Counted from the stretch's first letter, positions 11,758 through 24,400 are shown. The stretch is 62,000 bases of DNA from Bugula neritina (GCA_964035545.1 OZ037773.1:10418251-10480250); one strand, 5' to 3'. A program made the numbers and translations. Notes: generated by a model not told the origin, from the sequence alone.

Positions 11758-14286
11758 ATGGACTATATAACTTACGGCAGCGAGGAGAACGGCAACCAGT
11801 CCAGAGGTGTAATTGTTTATGAGGACAAGTCCAACATGAGTAAAGCAGCCGGGCGCATGGAGTACATGAGTAAGCACAGATCACCTTTACTTCCTGTACA
11901 GGAGAAACTAGCTAAGGTGAGGCAACTCTAACTGCAGCTAGGACGGCTGCTGTGAGTGTTATTATATGTTGTCTGATTAGCAGTAAAAACTACAGTGTGA
12001 AGATACTTTAGCTAAATCCATATGAATTCTACAGAGAAACTTAATTTGTGGTAGGAGTAATCATCTCATGATGCAGATTTATTATGTTTTTATTAAAACT
12101 AATCAACAAAGTGTTGTTTGGTTGGTTGCTAGGTGACAGAAGAGCATAGTAGGGGTGTGATGTTGAGTGCTCCAGACAGTACGATGATCCTCACCAACAT
12201 GCTCAAGTTCAGCGGGGCTAAGAAGTGTATCGACGTGGGTAAGACAAACCTTGCTCATGTCACAGAGTATATGTATTACCACATGCACACACCTGCACAC
12301 ACCTGCATACACCTGCGCACACCTGAATACACCTGAACACACTTGCACACACCGGGCCTTCGCACACTTGAAATGAGACTTTATATAAGCGGTGTGAAAT
12401 TTGAATATTCCTAATTTCAAGTTAAATTGCAAGTTTTCATTACACGGAACTTCTTGAAATTTCACTGGAATAAAAGATAATTACTTTTTTAAATTACTAC
12501 ATTACTTGAGCAGCTGTGACAAATTGCTTGCTCTTGTAAAGTTAAATAGAAAACTAACTTTATGTTCTACTGATCACTACTACTAAATGTAAAGCTTGTG
12601 TTATCTGTTAAGTTCCAGGTAATCCCTAGTAGCCTACTGATATTTTATAATATTATACTAACAGACACTGATAGTACTAATATCCTATATAATATGAGAG
12701 AAATACCATATCTAGGATGATGTATTACCGCTGGTTTCCTGTTCCAGGGGTGTTCACGGGGTACAGCGCCCTCTCCTGGGCTCTGAGCATACCCGAGGAC
12801 GGGAAGGTTGTTGCACTCGATGTGTCCGAGGAAGACGCATCTATCGGGAAGCCATTTTGGAAAGAGGCGGGTGTTGAACATAAGATAGATCTGAGAATAG
12901 CTCCGGCTAACAAATCCCTTCGTAAGTTTCTGCGTATTCCAATTTGCACTTCTTTATTTTATTCTCTTGGAGTTATGCTCTCTCACTATATTTACTCTCA
13001 CTCTGTTGGAGTTATACTCCCTTACTACCTATGTTACTTTGTACACACAATGCAACAAAACTCTTATAAAAGGCTATTGAGAAATAAAGCAAGATTGTTA
13101 AATCTGAAAAGCTGATGCAATATCACTAGAAGTTGTCCTCTTTTGTCTTACAGAAGAGATGCTAGACTCGGGAGAGGGTGGGTCCTATGACTTCATGTAT
13201 ATTGATGCTGACAAGGAAGGCTATGATACGTACTATGAACTCGGACTAAAACTCTTACGAGCAGGCGGAATCATTGCAATTGACAATGTAAGCTAAGCAG
13301 TGTAACTATCTAAAGTATCACAACTGTAATGTGTCACACTGTATTGTAATGTGTCACACTGTATGTAATGTGTCACACTGTATTGTAATGTGTCACACTG
13401 TATTGTAATACGTCGCACTGTAGGTAATGTGTCACACTGAATTGTAATGTGTCACACTGTATGTAATGTGTCACACTGTATGTAATGTGTCACACTGTAC
13501 TGTAATGTGTCACACTGTATGTAATGTGTCACACTGTATGTAATGTGTCACACTGTATGTAATGTGTCACACTGTATGTAATGTGTCACACTGTATGTAA
13601 TGTGTCACACTGTATTGTAATGTGACACACTGTATTGTAAGACGTCGCAATAACTCCAATGTGTCACATGATCATGTCTGATTGATAAACTAAAAACTAA
13701 ATAGTTTGCATTTATTATTATATGCAGGAAAAGCTATTTATGTTTCGGAATAATATAATTTACTATCACCATAAAATGAGTCATATATAACAGGATGTAG
13801 ACTTGTTGGAAGAAACCTATTAGCTATGTTTGCAGTAGTTTACAATACTTTTAGTTTTATAAACTCTATAATTTGCTCTAATTTGTCACAAAAATTAAAC
13901 TGGGTGAAATGAATTTTAATTTGTATCACGGTCATGGTAAGTTTGCTCTTCAAAAAGATAAACTCGAAATTTAGATTACAGGAGAACTTGAACTTTATTA
14001 GGTATGAATACTGAGGGTTAACTGTTTATACTAAATGAAACTGAAAATGGTGAACTAACATAGAATGACTCCCTGGCAAGGCCCAAACATGCAGGATTCA
14101 CATTTTTACTAATTAAAACAATTTAATTTGCAGACCTGGTTTTTCGGCACCTTAGTGGATACAAGTATTAAAGATGCAGGGGTACAAGTACTTCGTGCAC
14201 TGAACGAGAAAATTAGAGAAGATGTGAGAGTAACAGCTGTCATGGTGAATGCAGGAGATGGCATTTTTCTGTGTCTTAAAAACTGA
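11758..14286 (+). CDS. Class I SAM-dependent O-methyltransferase (CCoAOMT/COMTD1-like)
   Basis: Five exons: 11758-11916, 12133-12238, 12748-12921, 13154-13287 and 14134-14286, all with GT-AG introns in phase, giving 241 aa. The fold is the cation-dependent methyltransferase family. The SAM loop DVGVFTGYSAL is at residues 87-97 and DVSEE follows. The metal/substrate motif YIDADKEGYDTYYE is at 162-175, IAIDN at 187-191, and the C-terminal NAGDGIFLCLK resembles the family's VGDGL end. It should transfer a methyl group from SAM to a hydroxyl, often a catechol-type substrate; the natural substrate is unknown for animal members. The start ATG follows an acceptor-like TTACCAG, so the promoter exon may be further upstream. 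The human COMTD1 N-terminal membrane anchor is absent. AATAAA at 14721-14726 ends the transcript. A broken copy lies at 48920-50239. Confidence 0.88.
12279..12355. repeat. CACACCTG short tandem repeat in methyltransferase intron 2
   Basis: About seven imperfect 10-12 bp units built on CACACCTG, starting about 40 bp after the intron 2 donor. Confidence 0.7.
13325..13640. repeat. 18-20 bp minisatellite in methyltransferase intron 4
   Basis: About 17 units of TGTAATGTGTCACACTGTAT, with single-base length variation. The duplicate gene has only about five units at 49492-49600. Confidence 0.9.
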
Positions 14287-14811
14287 ACTTTGCAAGTGAA
14301 TTTCTAAAAGAATGTCTGGCCAGTATAAATGTGAAGGCTTTAGTATATTAGGTAGTAATCTTGTTGATTTGTGTGGTTTGTGTAAGTATAAGTAAGTAGA
14401 TGTAGTAGATATCTGTATAGCTGTAGTTACAATAATTAGTGTATATATATACAAGTAACAAGTGAAATATAGAAATTAGGTAAAGTACATGTGTAATTTG
14501 GGTCAATGTCTCCTCTGAAGTCATGCAGTTTCTTATTTGTGTCAGTTAATTGCATTGTCCTATGTCTTATGTATTAATTAGTAGTGCATTGCCATATAGC
14601 ATTTTAATCTTAGTATAGTTATGCTAGTGCAAAATTTTCCTGTTTTGTTATATTATTTTTTACTACCTGATTTTAATGCAAGCAACTATAATGCCTTCTA
14701 TTATATGTATAGTTACATGCAATAAATTGATTCAAATATGAATATAATACATGTAGGCTATCCTATTTTCCTGTGGAGACTGGGTTACTTAGCTCACCTC
14801 TCGTTATTTGC

Positions 14812-14827
14812 TTGTCGGTCTGTCTGC

Positions 14828-14858
<31 letters not shown>

Positions 14859-14859
14859 C

Positions 14860-14891
<32 letters not shown>

Positions 14892-14892
14892 A
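14812..14892. repeat. (TCTG)n microsatellite
   Basis: Tetranucleotide TCTG repeats with a few CCTG and TTTG variants, about 100 bp 3' of the methyltransferase polyadenylation signal. The duplicate copy at 50773-50808 is shorter. Confidence 0.9.
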
Positions 14893-14994
14893 AGCTCACT
14901 AATTGGTACCTTTCTAGAATGTGCAGAAGATGTAGTCTCTGTTTTAATTGCTGTTACTTACTTTAGAAAAGAAAATTAAATTATAATTTGATAC

Positions 14995-15002
14995 TTTAAA
15001 CA
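14995..15002. repeat. Target-site duplication, left (TTTAAACA)
   Basis: TTTAAACA flanks the 5.3-kb insertion on both sides (again at 20338-20345). The paralogous block has a single copy at about 50916-50923 with continuous flanking sequence. The match can be extended to nine bases by one C. Confidence 0.85.
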
Positions 15003-15003
15003 T

Positions 15004-15023
15004 CGTAGGCATCCAGGTTATTT
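15004..15023 (+). repeat. Terminal inverted repeat, left
   Basis: CGTAGGCATCCAGGTTATTT; 19 of 20 bases match the complement of 20315-20334. Confidence 0.85.
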
Positions 15024-15632
15024 CGATAAAATCAATTACTGTTAATTAAAAGTTCATACTTTTTTAGTTGCATTCACAAAATATTTAAAAAAAATCTCAA
15101 CTCAATATACCAGAAAAAATGAATTAAAATATATGTGTTAATAGCACTGATATTGACGTGACCGTGGCACATGAAAAATCTGAAAGAAGAGTTGTCTTCT
15201 ATTTTTCTATATTAACGTATAGAGCTTGCCGTGAAAATACAGATTTTTAAAAAAAAATATTGTGACCCTCTGGTAACTTTTTGAATTTAGAAAATTGGCT
15301 CATATATTTCTTTTCATGTGGACAACAGCTCACTTTTTTTTAAATTTATTTTGAAGCTCTTTTCGTAAAAAATAATCAAAAGTAAAAAATCCAAAATTTT
15401 TACAAATTGGTTCGGGGCTTGACGTGAAAGGCGTTTGGACAAAGATGTCAAGGTCACCATTAATAAATATATTATTTCATCACAATACTGCACGGAAAGT
15501 TAATGAAGTGAGCTGAAAATTAGGTTGCTAGCATATTGATATACATTATATTGGTTGTTACAGTATTATTTTTTAAATTTGTTTTGTTATCAGTTATGTT
15601 TAACTTTTTCATAAAGCTGCTGTTAGACTAAG

Positions 15633-15679
15633 AGTAAGACATAATATTACCATTACTAATGGTAATATTATGTCTTACT
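15633..15679. repeat. Perfect 47-bp palindrome
   Basis: Arms 15633-15655 and 15657-15679 (23 bp each) are perfect reverse complements around one base at 15656. It lies inside the 5.3-kb insertion. Confidence 0.9.
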
Positions 15680-16967
15680 AGCCCGCATTAGCAACAATGA
15701 TAATATTAAATTAAAATTATTATTAAATTCACGGTGAAGTGTCACTATGACTATGATACTCTATAACTATGAGTATGAGTATCGTATAAATTAATTATAA
15801 TGAGTATGAGTATCACTATGACATTAACTCAATCAGTGATTGACTATGTCTATTACTATGAATATGACTATGCATAACTCAATGAGAATATCAATATGAA
15901 TATGGCTTCTAATTCTTGTAACTTTTGACTATGACGATGCTGATACTGATAATCACTGCCAGCCCAAGTCTCATACTCATAGTGATACTATTACTATTGT
16001 CTATTAGTATTAATAATTAGTATTACTCTTAGTACAACTACTAGTATTACTCATAGTTCTGATAATGATGCAGATGATAGTTTTAGAAGTTCTACTTCTA
16101 CTTTTAATTTTATAGTACGCTAGATTGTATATGTTGAACTCTACTCATTTTTTACTACTAATGCTAATACTAATAGTAATAGTAATAATGATTATAGTTG
16201 TTATAATGATAGTAATACTAATAGTAATAACAACTATTTAAATTTGATAATTCATGTTTTACAACAGCATTATCACTTATCAATTACATTGGTTCATAAT
16301 ATGCTTATTTTAATTTTGCTTTGTGTGTTTTGTCATGTTGTAAATTTAAGTTTGTATGGTTATTTAATGAACTAGAGAACTAGCCAAATGTTATGTAACA
16401 GTTGCAATAATTTACTATAAACTCAGTGAAATTTAAAACCTAATTGATATTACTATAACATTGATTGTACAGAGGTAGCTAAAATATACATTAAATTACC
16501 AATAATTTTAACTCGCCAATACACTATGAGTAGAACAATCAAATGCAATGATAGAAAATTAATTAGTCATAGCAGCCCGTTGCTTGAAGAACATCAAGCT
16601 ACAGGTCTAAAATTATGTAGTTTTGTGATCCATTACATAACAAAATAATTTTTTTCAAACTGGTTTAATACTTTTATTATGAACACGCTTATCAAAGTAA
16701 CATGTTTGTGATGTATATTCTATTAAAAAAGCAATCACATCAGGTTTTCAACTTGTATGTTGTACAATGTTTATTATGGTGACAAGTTACTAAATCATAT
16801 GGTTCAGCTTTGTAAAGTAAAGCTGATAAAATAAATACAAGTATGTGATTGTTTTACTACTATATATTAAATTTAAATGAGTTGAATAATATCCTAGTGC
16901 AGTGAATTAGATATTTTTTAGCTTTGGTACACCTGTTTGTTATAGGCTAACATTCCACCAATAGAAG

Positions 16968-17576
16968 AATGGTGCAAGTAGAAGAAATTTCAGGCGCAGA
17001 AAGCTAAGGAGCAGTCAGAATGCTGCCAGAGTTGTGAAGAGGCACTTGAAAAAGCTGAATTTCAATAATGACATGACATTCGTAACATATCACCCTGGTG
17101 TATTTGAACTGACATGGCCAGCAGAGTTCTCGAAGTCACATTCAACAGCTATTTACATCATCATGGTTAGCTTAAATTTAATTCCTATATCAGTCTCTAA
17201 TATATAGTTTGATATCTGCTGTAAATTCGCTTAAGGAGCATACACATAACCAAAACTGAGTTACACTATAGTATTTGTTCTTGAATATATTTACCAAGAT
17301 AAGTAGATTTGCTAATTCATTTTAACAGTAAAATTATAATGATACAACAATTTTTCTTTTAGATGATTCAATCAATAACACAAGACACTACAACATGGTT
17401 TTGCAGTTATAGAGTATTAATTTTCTGGCTCTTTCCAAATCTTCATAGAAGGCAAAGAAAACCACCGTCAGCTTGCCTTTATAACTGAGTGCAAGCTTCT
17501 TCCACCTACAGATGATGATAAACAATTTGCTGATGTGGAACTTTCTAATTTTGTTTACAATGAAGATAGATTATAG
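16968..17576 (+). CDS. Unrecognised exon-like open segments inside the insertion
   Basis: After an acceptor-like CCAATAG the frame stays open for about 65 codons (16968 to about 17166). It is basic at first (RRNFRRRKLRSS), then includes VTYHPGVFELTWPAEF, and ends at a weak donor GTTAGC. A second acceptor-like TTCTTTTAG precedes 17363. A third, TTCATAG, precedes a 42-codon frame (EGKENHRQLAFITEC...) ending in TAG at 17574-17576, with AATAAA at 17638-17643. The joins between these segments are uncertain. I do not recognise the protein; it could be a degraded transposon gene or a captured host fragment. Confidence 0.3.
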
Positions 17577-17643
17577 GACATTATTCTTTATGTAAAGATT
17601 GTCAAGTTTTGTTATAATTAAGAACAGTTTTAGTTTCAATAAA

Positions 17644-20314
17644 TCAGTTCAACATTATGGACATCATTGCACAAACATTTTAATCTTTACTATCTACAAA
17701 GGTATCTGATGAACTACTTGAAAATACAAAACTATGCTCCAGATACACAATGAACTGACCAGCAAAGTTAAAATGAGTTGGAGATGTAGAACATAATATC
17801 TTGTTCAAGGCTTTTCCCTGCTGTTGGAACCTTCTTCTTCAGAACACTGAATTGAACAAACATATGTAGATATATAAAACTTTGCAAACAATAATAATGT
17901 GAAATTAGTTGCTAAGTATCACATTGCTAATAAATACAGCATTGTGTAATATTTTATTTAATTTTTTTTTGAGCCATTTGATCTATAGGCCCGCATAGTA
18001 TTTACTATATTATAACTAATAAATTGCAGACACATTATGTCAGACCAGTCTCCATTTAAATAGAATAGTGTAGGCTATCAAATTTGTAGAAGTAAAAAAC
18101 CGCATTCTTATTGAGTAAAATACTTACCTTTTTTTTCATGATGCCTCTACTGCTAAAAAGAGAAGTTTTTATCAATACAGCTCCATCAATCCGTATCCTG
18201 ATGAAGCTAGTAGTTTAGGAACATTTGTGGCGGGAGTGTAGGCTGAGCTGCAGTATAGGAAGAACCCCAACATATGTAATCTATTCAGCACATTATATGT
18301 ATTGTAGAAATTTATTCAAAAAAGAATTTAGAAAATGCTTCATGAAGCATGAACAAAATAAAAATTAATGCTGTAATATTATTACACCCATTAGAATTAC
18401 TAGCAGCTATAGCATTAAAATTATGTATTTTTATAAAAATGTGTCTAATTTATGCTACAAAGTTATTACTGCCAAAGGTTACAGAATTTACCAGTCACAT
18501 TCATGCAGCTGATGGAGAATAACTAACCTTCACATGCAATAAATACAATTAGTAGCTCTATCTAAAACTAATGCGCTGCTAAATGTTAGGAGTATAAGTT
18601 ATAGTTATTCTAAGGAATAATTGCAAAAAAAGTTACGTAGAGGAATTTAACTCTTATTATATTGTAATTATCTTCCAAGATATATTACAACATCACTACT
18701 TGGATACATACAATGTCATATTTATATTGGCATCAACATAATTTTCAATAATTTCCAATCTATTAACTTGAGCATTATGATTGTGATTATTTTATAAATA
18801 AGGCGATGATTAGGCACTGTTGGTATTTTGGTTCAATTTATTTATAGCTGTAACAGGCAGAGTTGTAAATATAATGGATATATCAAAATTCCAATGGGTA
18901 TAGTACTCTAACACAACATTGATACTAATAATTGTAGTCACTTACTCTTAGAGTTAGTGAATGATGATACAGTCATAACAATTTGAATATCAATCAGCAT
19001 TAGAGATAGACTGACTGCTTTATAATATTATAGTTATTATGTCAAATTGAATTTATTCACTATAAATAAAAAAATTATGATTATAATTATAAATTAAAAT
19101 AATTTAAATATTATATAATATATTGATAATTATTGGAATCATAATTATATTTATTGTTATGATCATTATGATTATAATTATTTAATGTTATCTTTATGTT
19201 TGTATTTAAAATTGTTCCTTAAATCTAAAGTTGTTTAAGTTTTTTTAAATTTATTATAATTATATTACTGTATAAGTATTGCTATTAGTATTAGTATAAT
19301 TAAATTATTATAATTTATATTTTATTATTTACATTTATTTTACTTTTTATTTTAAGACCAACAGTTCAAATTAATACTTGTGTCGTTTGCTCTATATTAT
19401 AACTTACAAGTATAACTATTAACATAATAATATTAGATTTGCTGTTAGTATTACTATGAATATAAATATTTATGTTAATATAGCTAATGCTATCGGTATA
19501 ACTTATACTTATAGTTATAACTAATATTACAAGTATTAGTTTCGAAACTGATCCTGCTCCGTAACATTAACATACTGATACTGTCATATGATTATCATTA
19601 TGACTAATAATGGTATTAATAAATATAACCATTGGATATTATTAATAATAGTTCACCAATACTAATAGGCGATAGTCATAGACTTAGAGTGAGAGTCATA
19701 GACATAGACTAGTGATACTCATACTGATAAGTGATAGTGATACTGTGATTCACTGATTCAATTACAAATTTTAAAACTTGTTTTTACGTAGACAACTACT
19801 AACCTATAGTTCATCACAAAACGGTTGAAAATCATCATTTACTGCATATTTAAGAGTGATTTTCTGGTAGTGTGGTCGACATGATAATTGAAATTAAAAT
19901 AGGAAAAATAATTATTTTGTGATTTACAGCAAGTTACAAACTAGCGAAATGGAATAGTCCATTTGAAAACAGTCAAATTAGTTACCTTTCTTGATGTTGC
20001 GTAGCTAACGTTAGTTATTAGTAGCCGCCCGAAGAGTAACATGCATGTGATTTGAGCTACGAATAACGAGAATCTGTGACAAACCCGCTTCTTAATAACT
20101 TTACGCGATATAAACTCACGCTACAATAGGGCTATTTTGCCATCCCCACGTCAGAATAGGACACGGAGGGCAAGCTCGCGGGCAAGTCTGGGCAAGTCTA
20201 AGACACCTAATATGACCACTTTTACTTGCATTTTTGTAGTGTTTTCGTATAAGAAATTGGATAAAATGCTGATAAAACAGTTGAAAAGCATGCAAACTTT
20301 TGCTCAAATGTCAT
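17644..20314. other. Rest of the insertion, no gene seen
   Basis: Low-complexity AT-rich DNA, with loosely repeated AATTATAATTAT and ACTATGAC-like motifs around 19000-19760. Apart from the possible minus-strand segments near 17700-18260 I see no coding frame or RNA gene. Confidence 0.5.
17700..18260 (-). other. Possible minus-strand transcript segments inside the insertion
   Basis: On the minus strand a segment around 18260-18129 ends in a strong donor (AAAAAG then GTAAGTA). The segment from about 17860 begins after TTCAATTCAG. Either splice frame encodes only a short peptide, so this may be non-coding. Confidence 0.2.
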
Positions 20315-20334
20315 AAATAACCTGGATGCTTACG
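20315..20334 (-). repeat. Terminal inverted repeat, right
   Basis: Complement of the left terminus with one mismatch; three bases (GCC) separate it from the right TTTAAACA. Confidence 0.85.
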
Positions 20335-20337
20335 GCC

Positions 20338-20345
20338 TTTAAACA
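20338..20345. repeat. Target-site duplication, right (TTTAAACA)
   Basis: Second copy of the octamer found at 14995-15002; directly followed by CTGTTGG, as in the uninterrupted paralogous site. Confidence 0.85.
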
Positions 20346-21472
20346 CTGTTGGTCACTGCAGACATTAAATTGATTTTCAATTTATATAGCCTAAATTACT
20401 CTGCCATAATTATTATGCTCTGCAACCACAACCCCAAACCCCAATCAAACTCAGTTGCTTTCTCGTACAATTATGCTTGCGAAATGTGTACCTCAGAGTT
20501 GCCCTCTCTCTACAAAATCTTGAACCATAGTAGATATTTTTTATGAATGTTAACTTTGAAAATTGAAAAAAAACAATTCATAAAATTAAATTATAAAAAA
20601 ATTTTATTTTTATGATTTTTTGTTGCAAGTATAAGTGTGAAAATGTCGCACTGAAACAATACCGGAGGGTTTCCTAACCAGATATATTCCGGAGTAAGCC
20701 ATGGCTTTGGGATTTTATAATATTAATTATTAACTTAATTAGATTACTTTTATGAAATTTAATTTGAATATATATTATCAAATATGTAAAAAAATGTTAA
20801 AATTTAGGTCAATTTATTGCTAAAAAAATGCTTCAGACTAAATTAATAAATGCAGTCTTAATTGGGTAATTTTAATTTGGTAGTAGCACTAGTTCTAGTA
20901 GTAATACTTATACTACTACTAGTAGTAGTAGTAGTACTAGTAGACAGTAGTAGTACTAGTACTTGCAGTACCACTACTACTACTAATACTACTACTACTA
21001 CTAATACTAGTACTCAACAGTACTGGTAGTAGTACTAGGTCTAGTACAGTAGTAGTAGTAGTAGTAATACTAAAACTAAAAGTAAAAGCCTACTAGTACT
21101 AGTACATTCAACATTGTTGCCTGTTCATTTTGTAAATAATTTCCCTCCACTTTACTATCAAGTTGATGTTATGATTATGATTAATCTAAAGCGTGTAGTT
21201 TTCTTATTTTGCAATAATAATATTGACTAGTTTCAATTTTAATTTAGTTATTTACCAATGTGATTATGATTATCGTTATCATTATGAGTAATTGCTAATT
21301 ATCTAGAGTCTAGGCAATTAATCAAAATTAAAATTAAATCTTTAGTTGTTACTGATGATGTGAATTTCAAAGTATGCAATAACTTTATAATATTTATATT
21401 AGAATGATAAATTAATTTCTTGATACTTTTGCGTTAAACCAACAGTGACACTGAGATACCCGACGTGTGGTG
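20346..21472. other. Upstream region of the fumarase gene, with TAG/TAC triplet-rich tract
   Basis: About 1.1 kb conserved in the second block (50924-52051). It includes an irregular tract of TAGTAG, TACTAC and ACTAGT at 20881-21080 (51440-51700 in the copy), able to fold back on itself. A promoter was not identified. In-frame TGA at 21452-21454 precedes the fumarase ATG. Confidence 0.6.
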
Positions 21473-24400
21473 ATGATGACCTCCACAAGAATTGAAACAG
21501 ACAGTTTCGGAGAGATTGCCGTACCAAACTGCAAGCTGTTTGGCGCCAACACAGCCAGGTCTCTCACTAACTTCAAGATTGGTGACCATCGAGATCTCAT
21601 GCCAGTGAGTTGGTCTCCTTTGTCACGTTTAGTACTAGTAGCTCTTCTCAGCTGCTTGCTTTGTGTGTTGGTATTTGCTACCTTCTACTCTATAGCTGTA
21701 CTGGTAGCTTACCATTGCTTGCTAAATGTTTATCTGTGTATCAGCAATAAGTATGTACTGCACCAGACTGAAGTTGTGTTTGTTGCTATAGCAACTGTTA
21801 CCATGACTACTTATTAACAGATTGAAGTTGTGAGATGCTTAGCACTACTCAAGAGGGCATCTGCAGAAGTCAACAGAGAGTTTGGTCTGAGGGAAGACAT
21901 TGCAGATCTGATTGTTCAGGCGTCTCAGGAGGTGAGTGCAGGTAACTTGCTCACCTGTGTACTACTCACTTATGTACTACTCACCTGTACACTACTCACC
22001 TGTATACTACTCACCTGTATACTACTCACCTGTACACTACTCACCTGTATACTACTCACCTGTATACTACACACCTGTATACACTACTCACCTGGCTGCA
22101 GGTGTTTGAGGGGAGGTTAGACGAGCACTTCCCTCTAGTCATCTGGCAGACTGGCTCAGGAACTCAGACTAATATGAATGTAAACGAAGTGATCAGTAAC
22201 CGTGCCATACAGCTGGCTGGGGGTGAGCTAGGTTCTAAGGCTCCAGTACATCCTAATGACCACGTGAACATGAGTCAGGTAGGGCTTTTCATCACCCACC
22301 CTGTACGTGTTTACCTTGGCCTATGATCTCTACATCTGCATACAGTATATACATCTGTATACAGTGTGTACAGTGTGTTGTAGAGCTCTAATGATACATT
22401 CCCCACAGCAATGCATCTTGCGGTTGCCATGGAAACACATAAACACCTACTGCCTGCCTTGACTAAGCTGAAGTTAGCCTTAGAGAGTAAGGTGAAGGAG
22501 TTTGAGGGCATTATAAAGATCGGCCGCACACACATGCAGGTCTGAGTGTATGTTTCTCGGTCTATTTATTCTGTACACAGAGTATATATATGTACTGTTC
22601 TGTTGGTTATATGAATATGTTTAGTCTGTGTACCTATCAGTATTCTTACAATATGCGGTGCTGTGTAGGATGCCACCCCCTTGTCACTCAGTCAAGAGTT
22701 TAGTGGTTATGTACAGCAGGTTACCAACTCTATAGAGAGAGTAAAGTCAGCCCTTCCCAGAGTGCACCAGCTGGCAGCAGGTCATCATATGTATATACTA
22801 TATATATTATTATATGTATATACTATCTATATTATCATATGTATATACTATCTATATTATCATATGTATATACTATATATATTATCATATGTATATACTA
22901 TCTATATTATCATATGTATATACTATATATATTATCATATGTATATACTATATATATTATCATATGTATATACTATCTATATTATCATACGTATACATTT
23001 TGTTTCCAGGAGGCACTGCAGTTGGCACTGGACTCAACACTAGACTGGGGTTTGCTGAGAAAGTAGCCTCTAAACTCTCAGAACTTACGGGTGGGTATAT
23101 GCACACTCGTACTCTATCAGAACTTGTGGTCTCATTGTTCAAATTTAATCTGTTTCCTTCCGTAATCAGCAACTATCTTTAGTTATCTGTAATTGTAAAT
23201 TTTACGATAAATACTATCTAAAACTTTAGGTCATGATTACAGGGTTACCGTTGGTTACTGTTGTTACAGGGTTACCGTCGGTTACTGTTGTTACAGGGTT
23301 ACCGTTGGTTACGTCACCAAACAAGTTTGAGTCTCTCGCCACTAACGACGCTCTGGTGGAGTTTCACGGCTCCTTGAATGTGACAGCAGTTAGTCTGATG
23401 AAGATAGGTGAGTGCTCACTCTACATCTCTCTGCTCACTCTACATCTCTCTGCTCACTCTACATCTCTCTGCTCACTCTACATCTCTCTGCTCACTCTAC
23501 ATCTCTCTGCTCACTCTACATCTCTCTGCTCACTCTACATCTCTCTGCTCACTCTACATCTCTCTGCTCACTCTACATCTCTCTGCTCACTCTACATCTC
23601 TCTGCTCACTCTACATCTCTCTGCTCACTCTACATCTCTCTGCTCACTCTACATCTCTCTGCTCACTCTACATCTCTCTGCTCACTCTACATCTCTCTGC
23701 TCACTCTACATCTCTCTGCTCACTCTACATCTCTCTGCTCACTCTACATCTCTCTGCTCACTCTACATCTCTCTGCTCACTCTACATCTCTCTGCTCACT
23801 CTACATCTCTCTGCTCACTCTACATCTCTCTGCTCACTCTACATCTCTCTGCTCACTCTACATCTCTCTGCTCACTCTACATCTCTCTGCTCACTCTACA
23901 TCTCTCTGCTCACTCTACATCTCTCTGCTCACTCTACATCTCTCTGCTCACTCTACATCTCTCTGCTCACTCTACATCTCTCTGCTCACTCTACATCTCT
24001 CTGCTCACTCTAGTCTGGAGGTACAAACCTGAGTGAATCATATGTGATGTCATTCACACCGTTTCTAGTTCTACTATTGCAGGAAATGACATCAGATTGC
24101 TAGCCTCAGGCCCACGGTGTGGTATTGGGGAACTGATTCTACCAGAGAATGAGCCGGGGAGTAGCATAATGCCCGGTAGGTACTCAGTTAGCTGGTAGGT
24201 GCTCAGTCTACACAGCTGAGGCACGGTTACAGCTCCACTATATGAGCGCGTGTGTCGTAGTGCCTGTATTAGGCTGTCCATTATTTTACTATTTCAAGGT
24301 ATTTTGTCTGCTAGTTATGTGTGTATTACTTGTGTTCAAATTGTCTTAATGACTTGAGTGTAATGCATAAGTTTATATATTGTTATATACTGTGTTACCA

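Larger units (their letters stand above)
15003..20337. mobile_element. 5.3-kb DNA-transposon-like insertion with inverted termini
   Basis: Defined by comparison with the duplicated block, where sequence from both flanks is joined without it. The ends carry a 20-bp inverted repeat with 19 matches: CGTAGGCATCCAGGTTATTT at 15004-15023, and its complement at 20315-20334. It is flanked by the direct repeat TTTAAACA. An 8-bp duplication with short inverted termini is typical of hAT or P-like elements, but I find no recognisable transposase. The interior is AT-rich, with imperfect TAT/GAC-type simple repeats, a 47-bp palindrome and exon-like segments on both strands. It is therefore either non-autonomous, or from a family I do not recognise. 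Confidence 0.8.

Noticed and set aside
23233-24036. Open frames of 200-267 codons in all three plus frames
   Set aside because: They are the 19-bp intron array, which has no stop codon in any frame; the same array lies in an intron in both gene copies.
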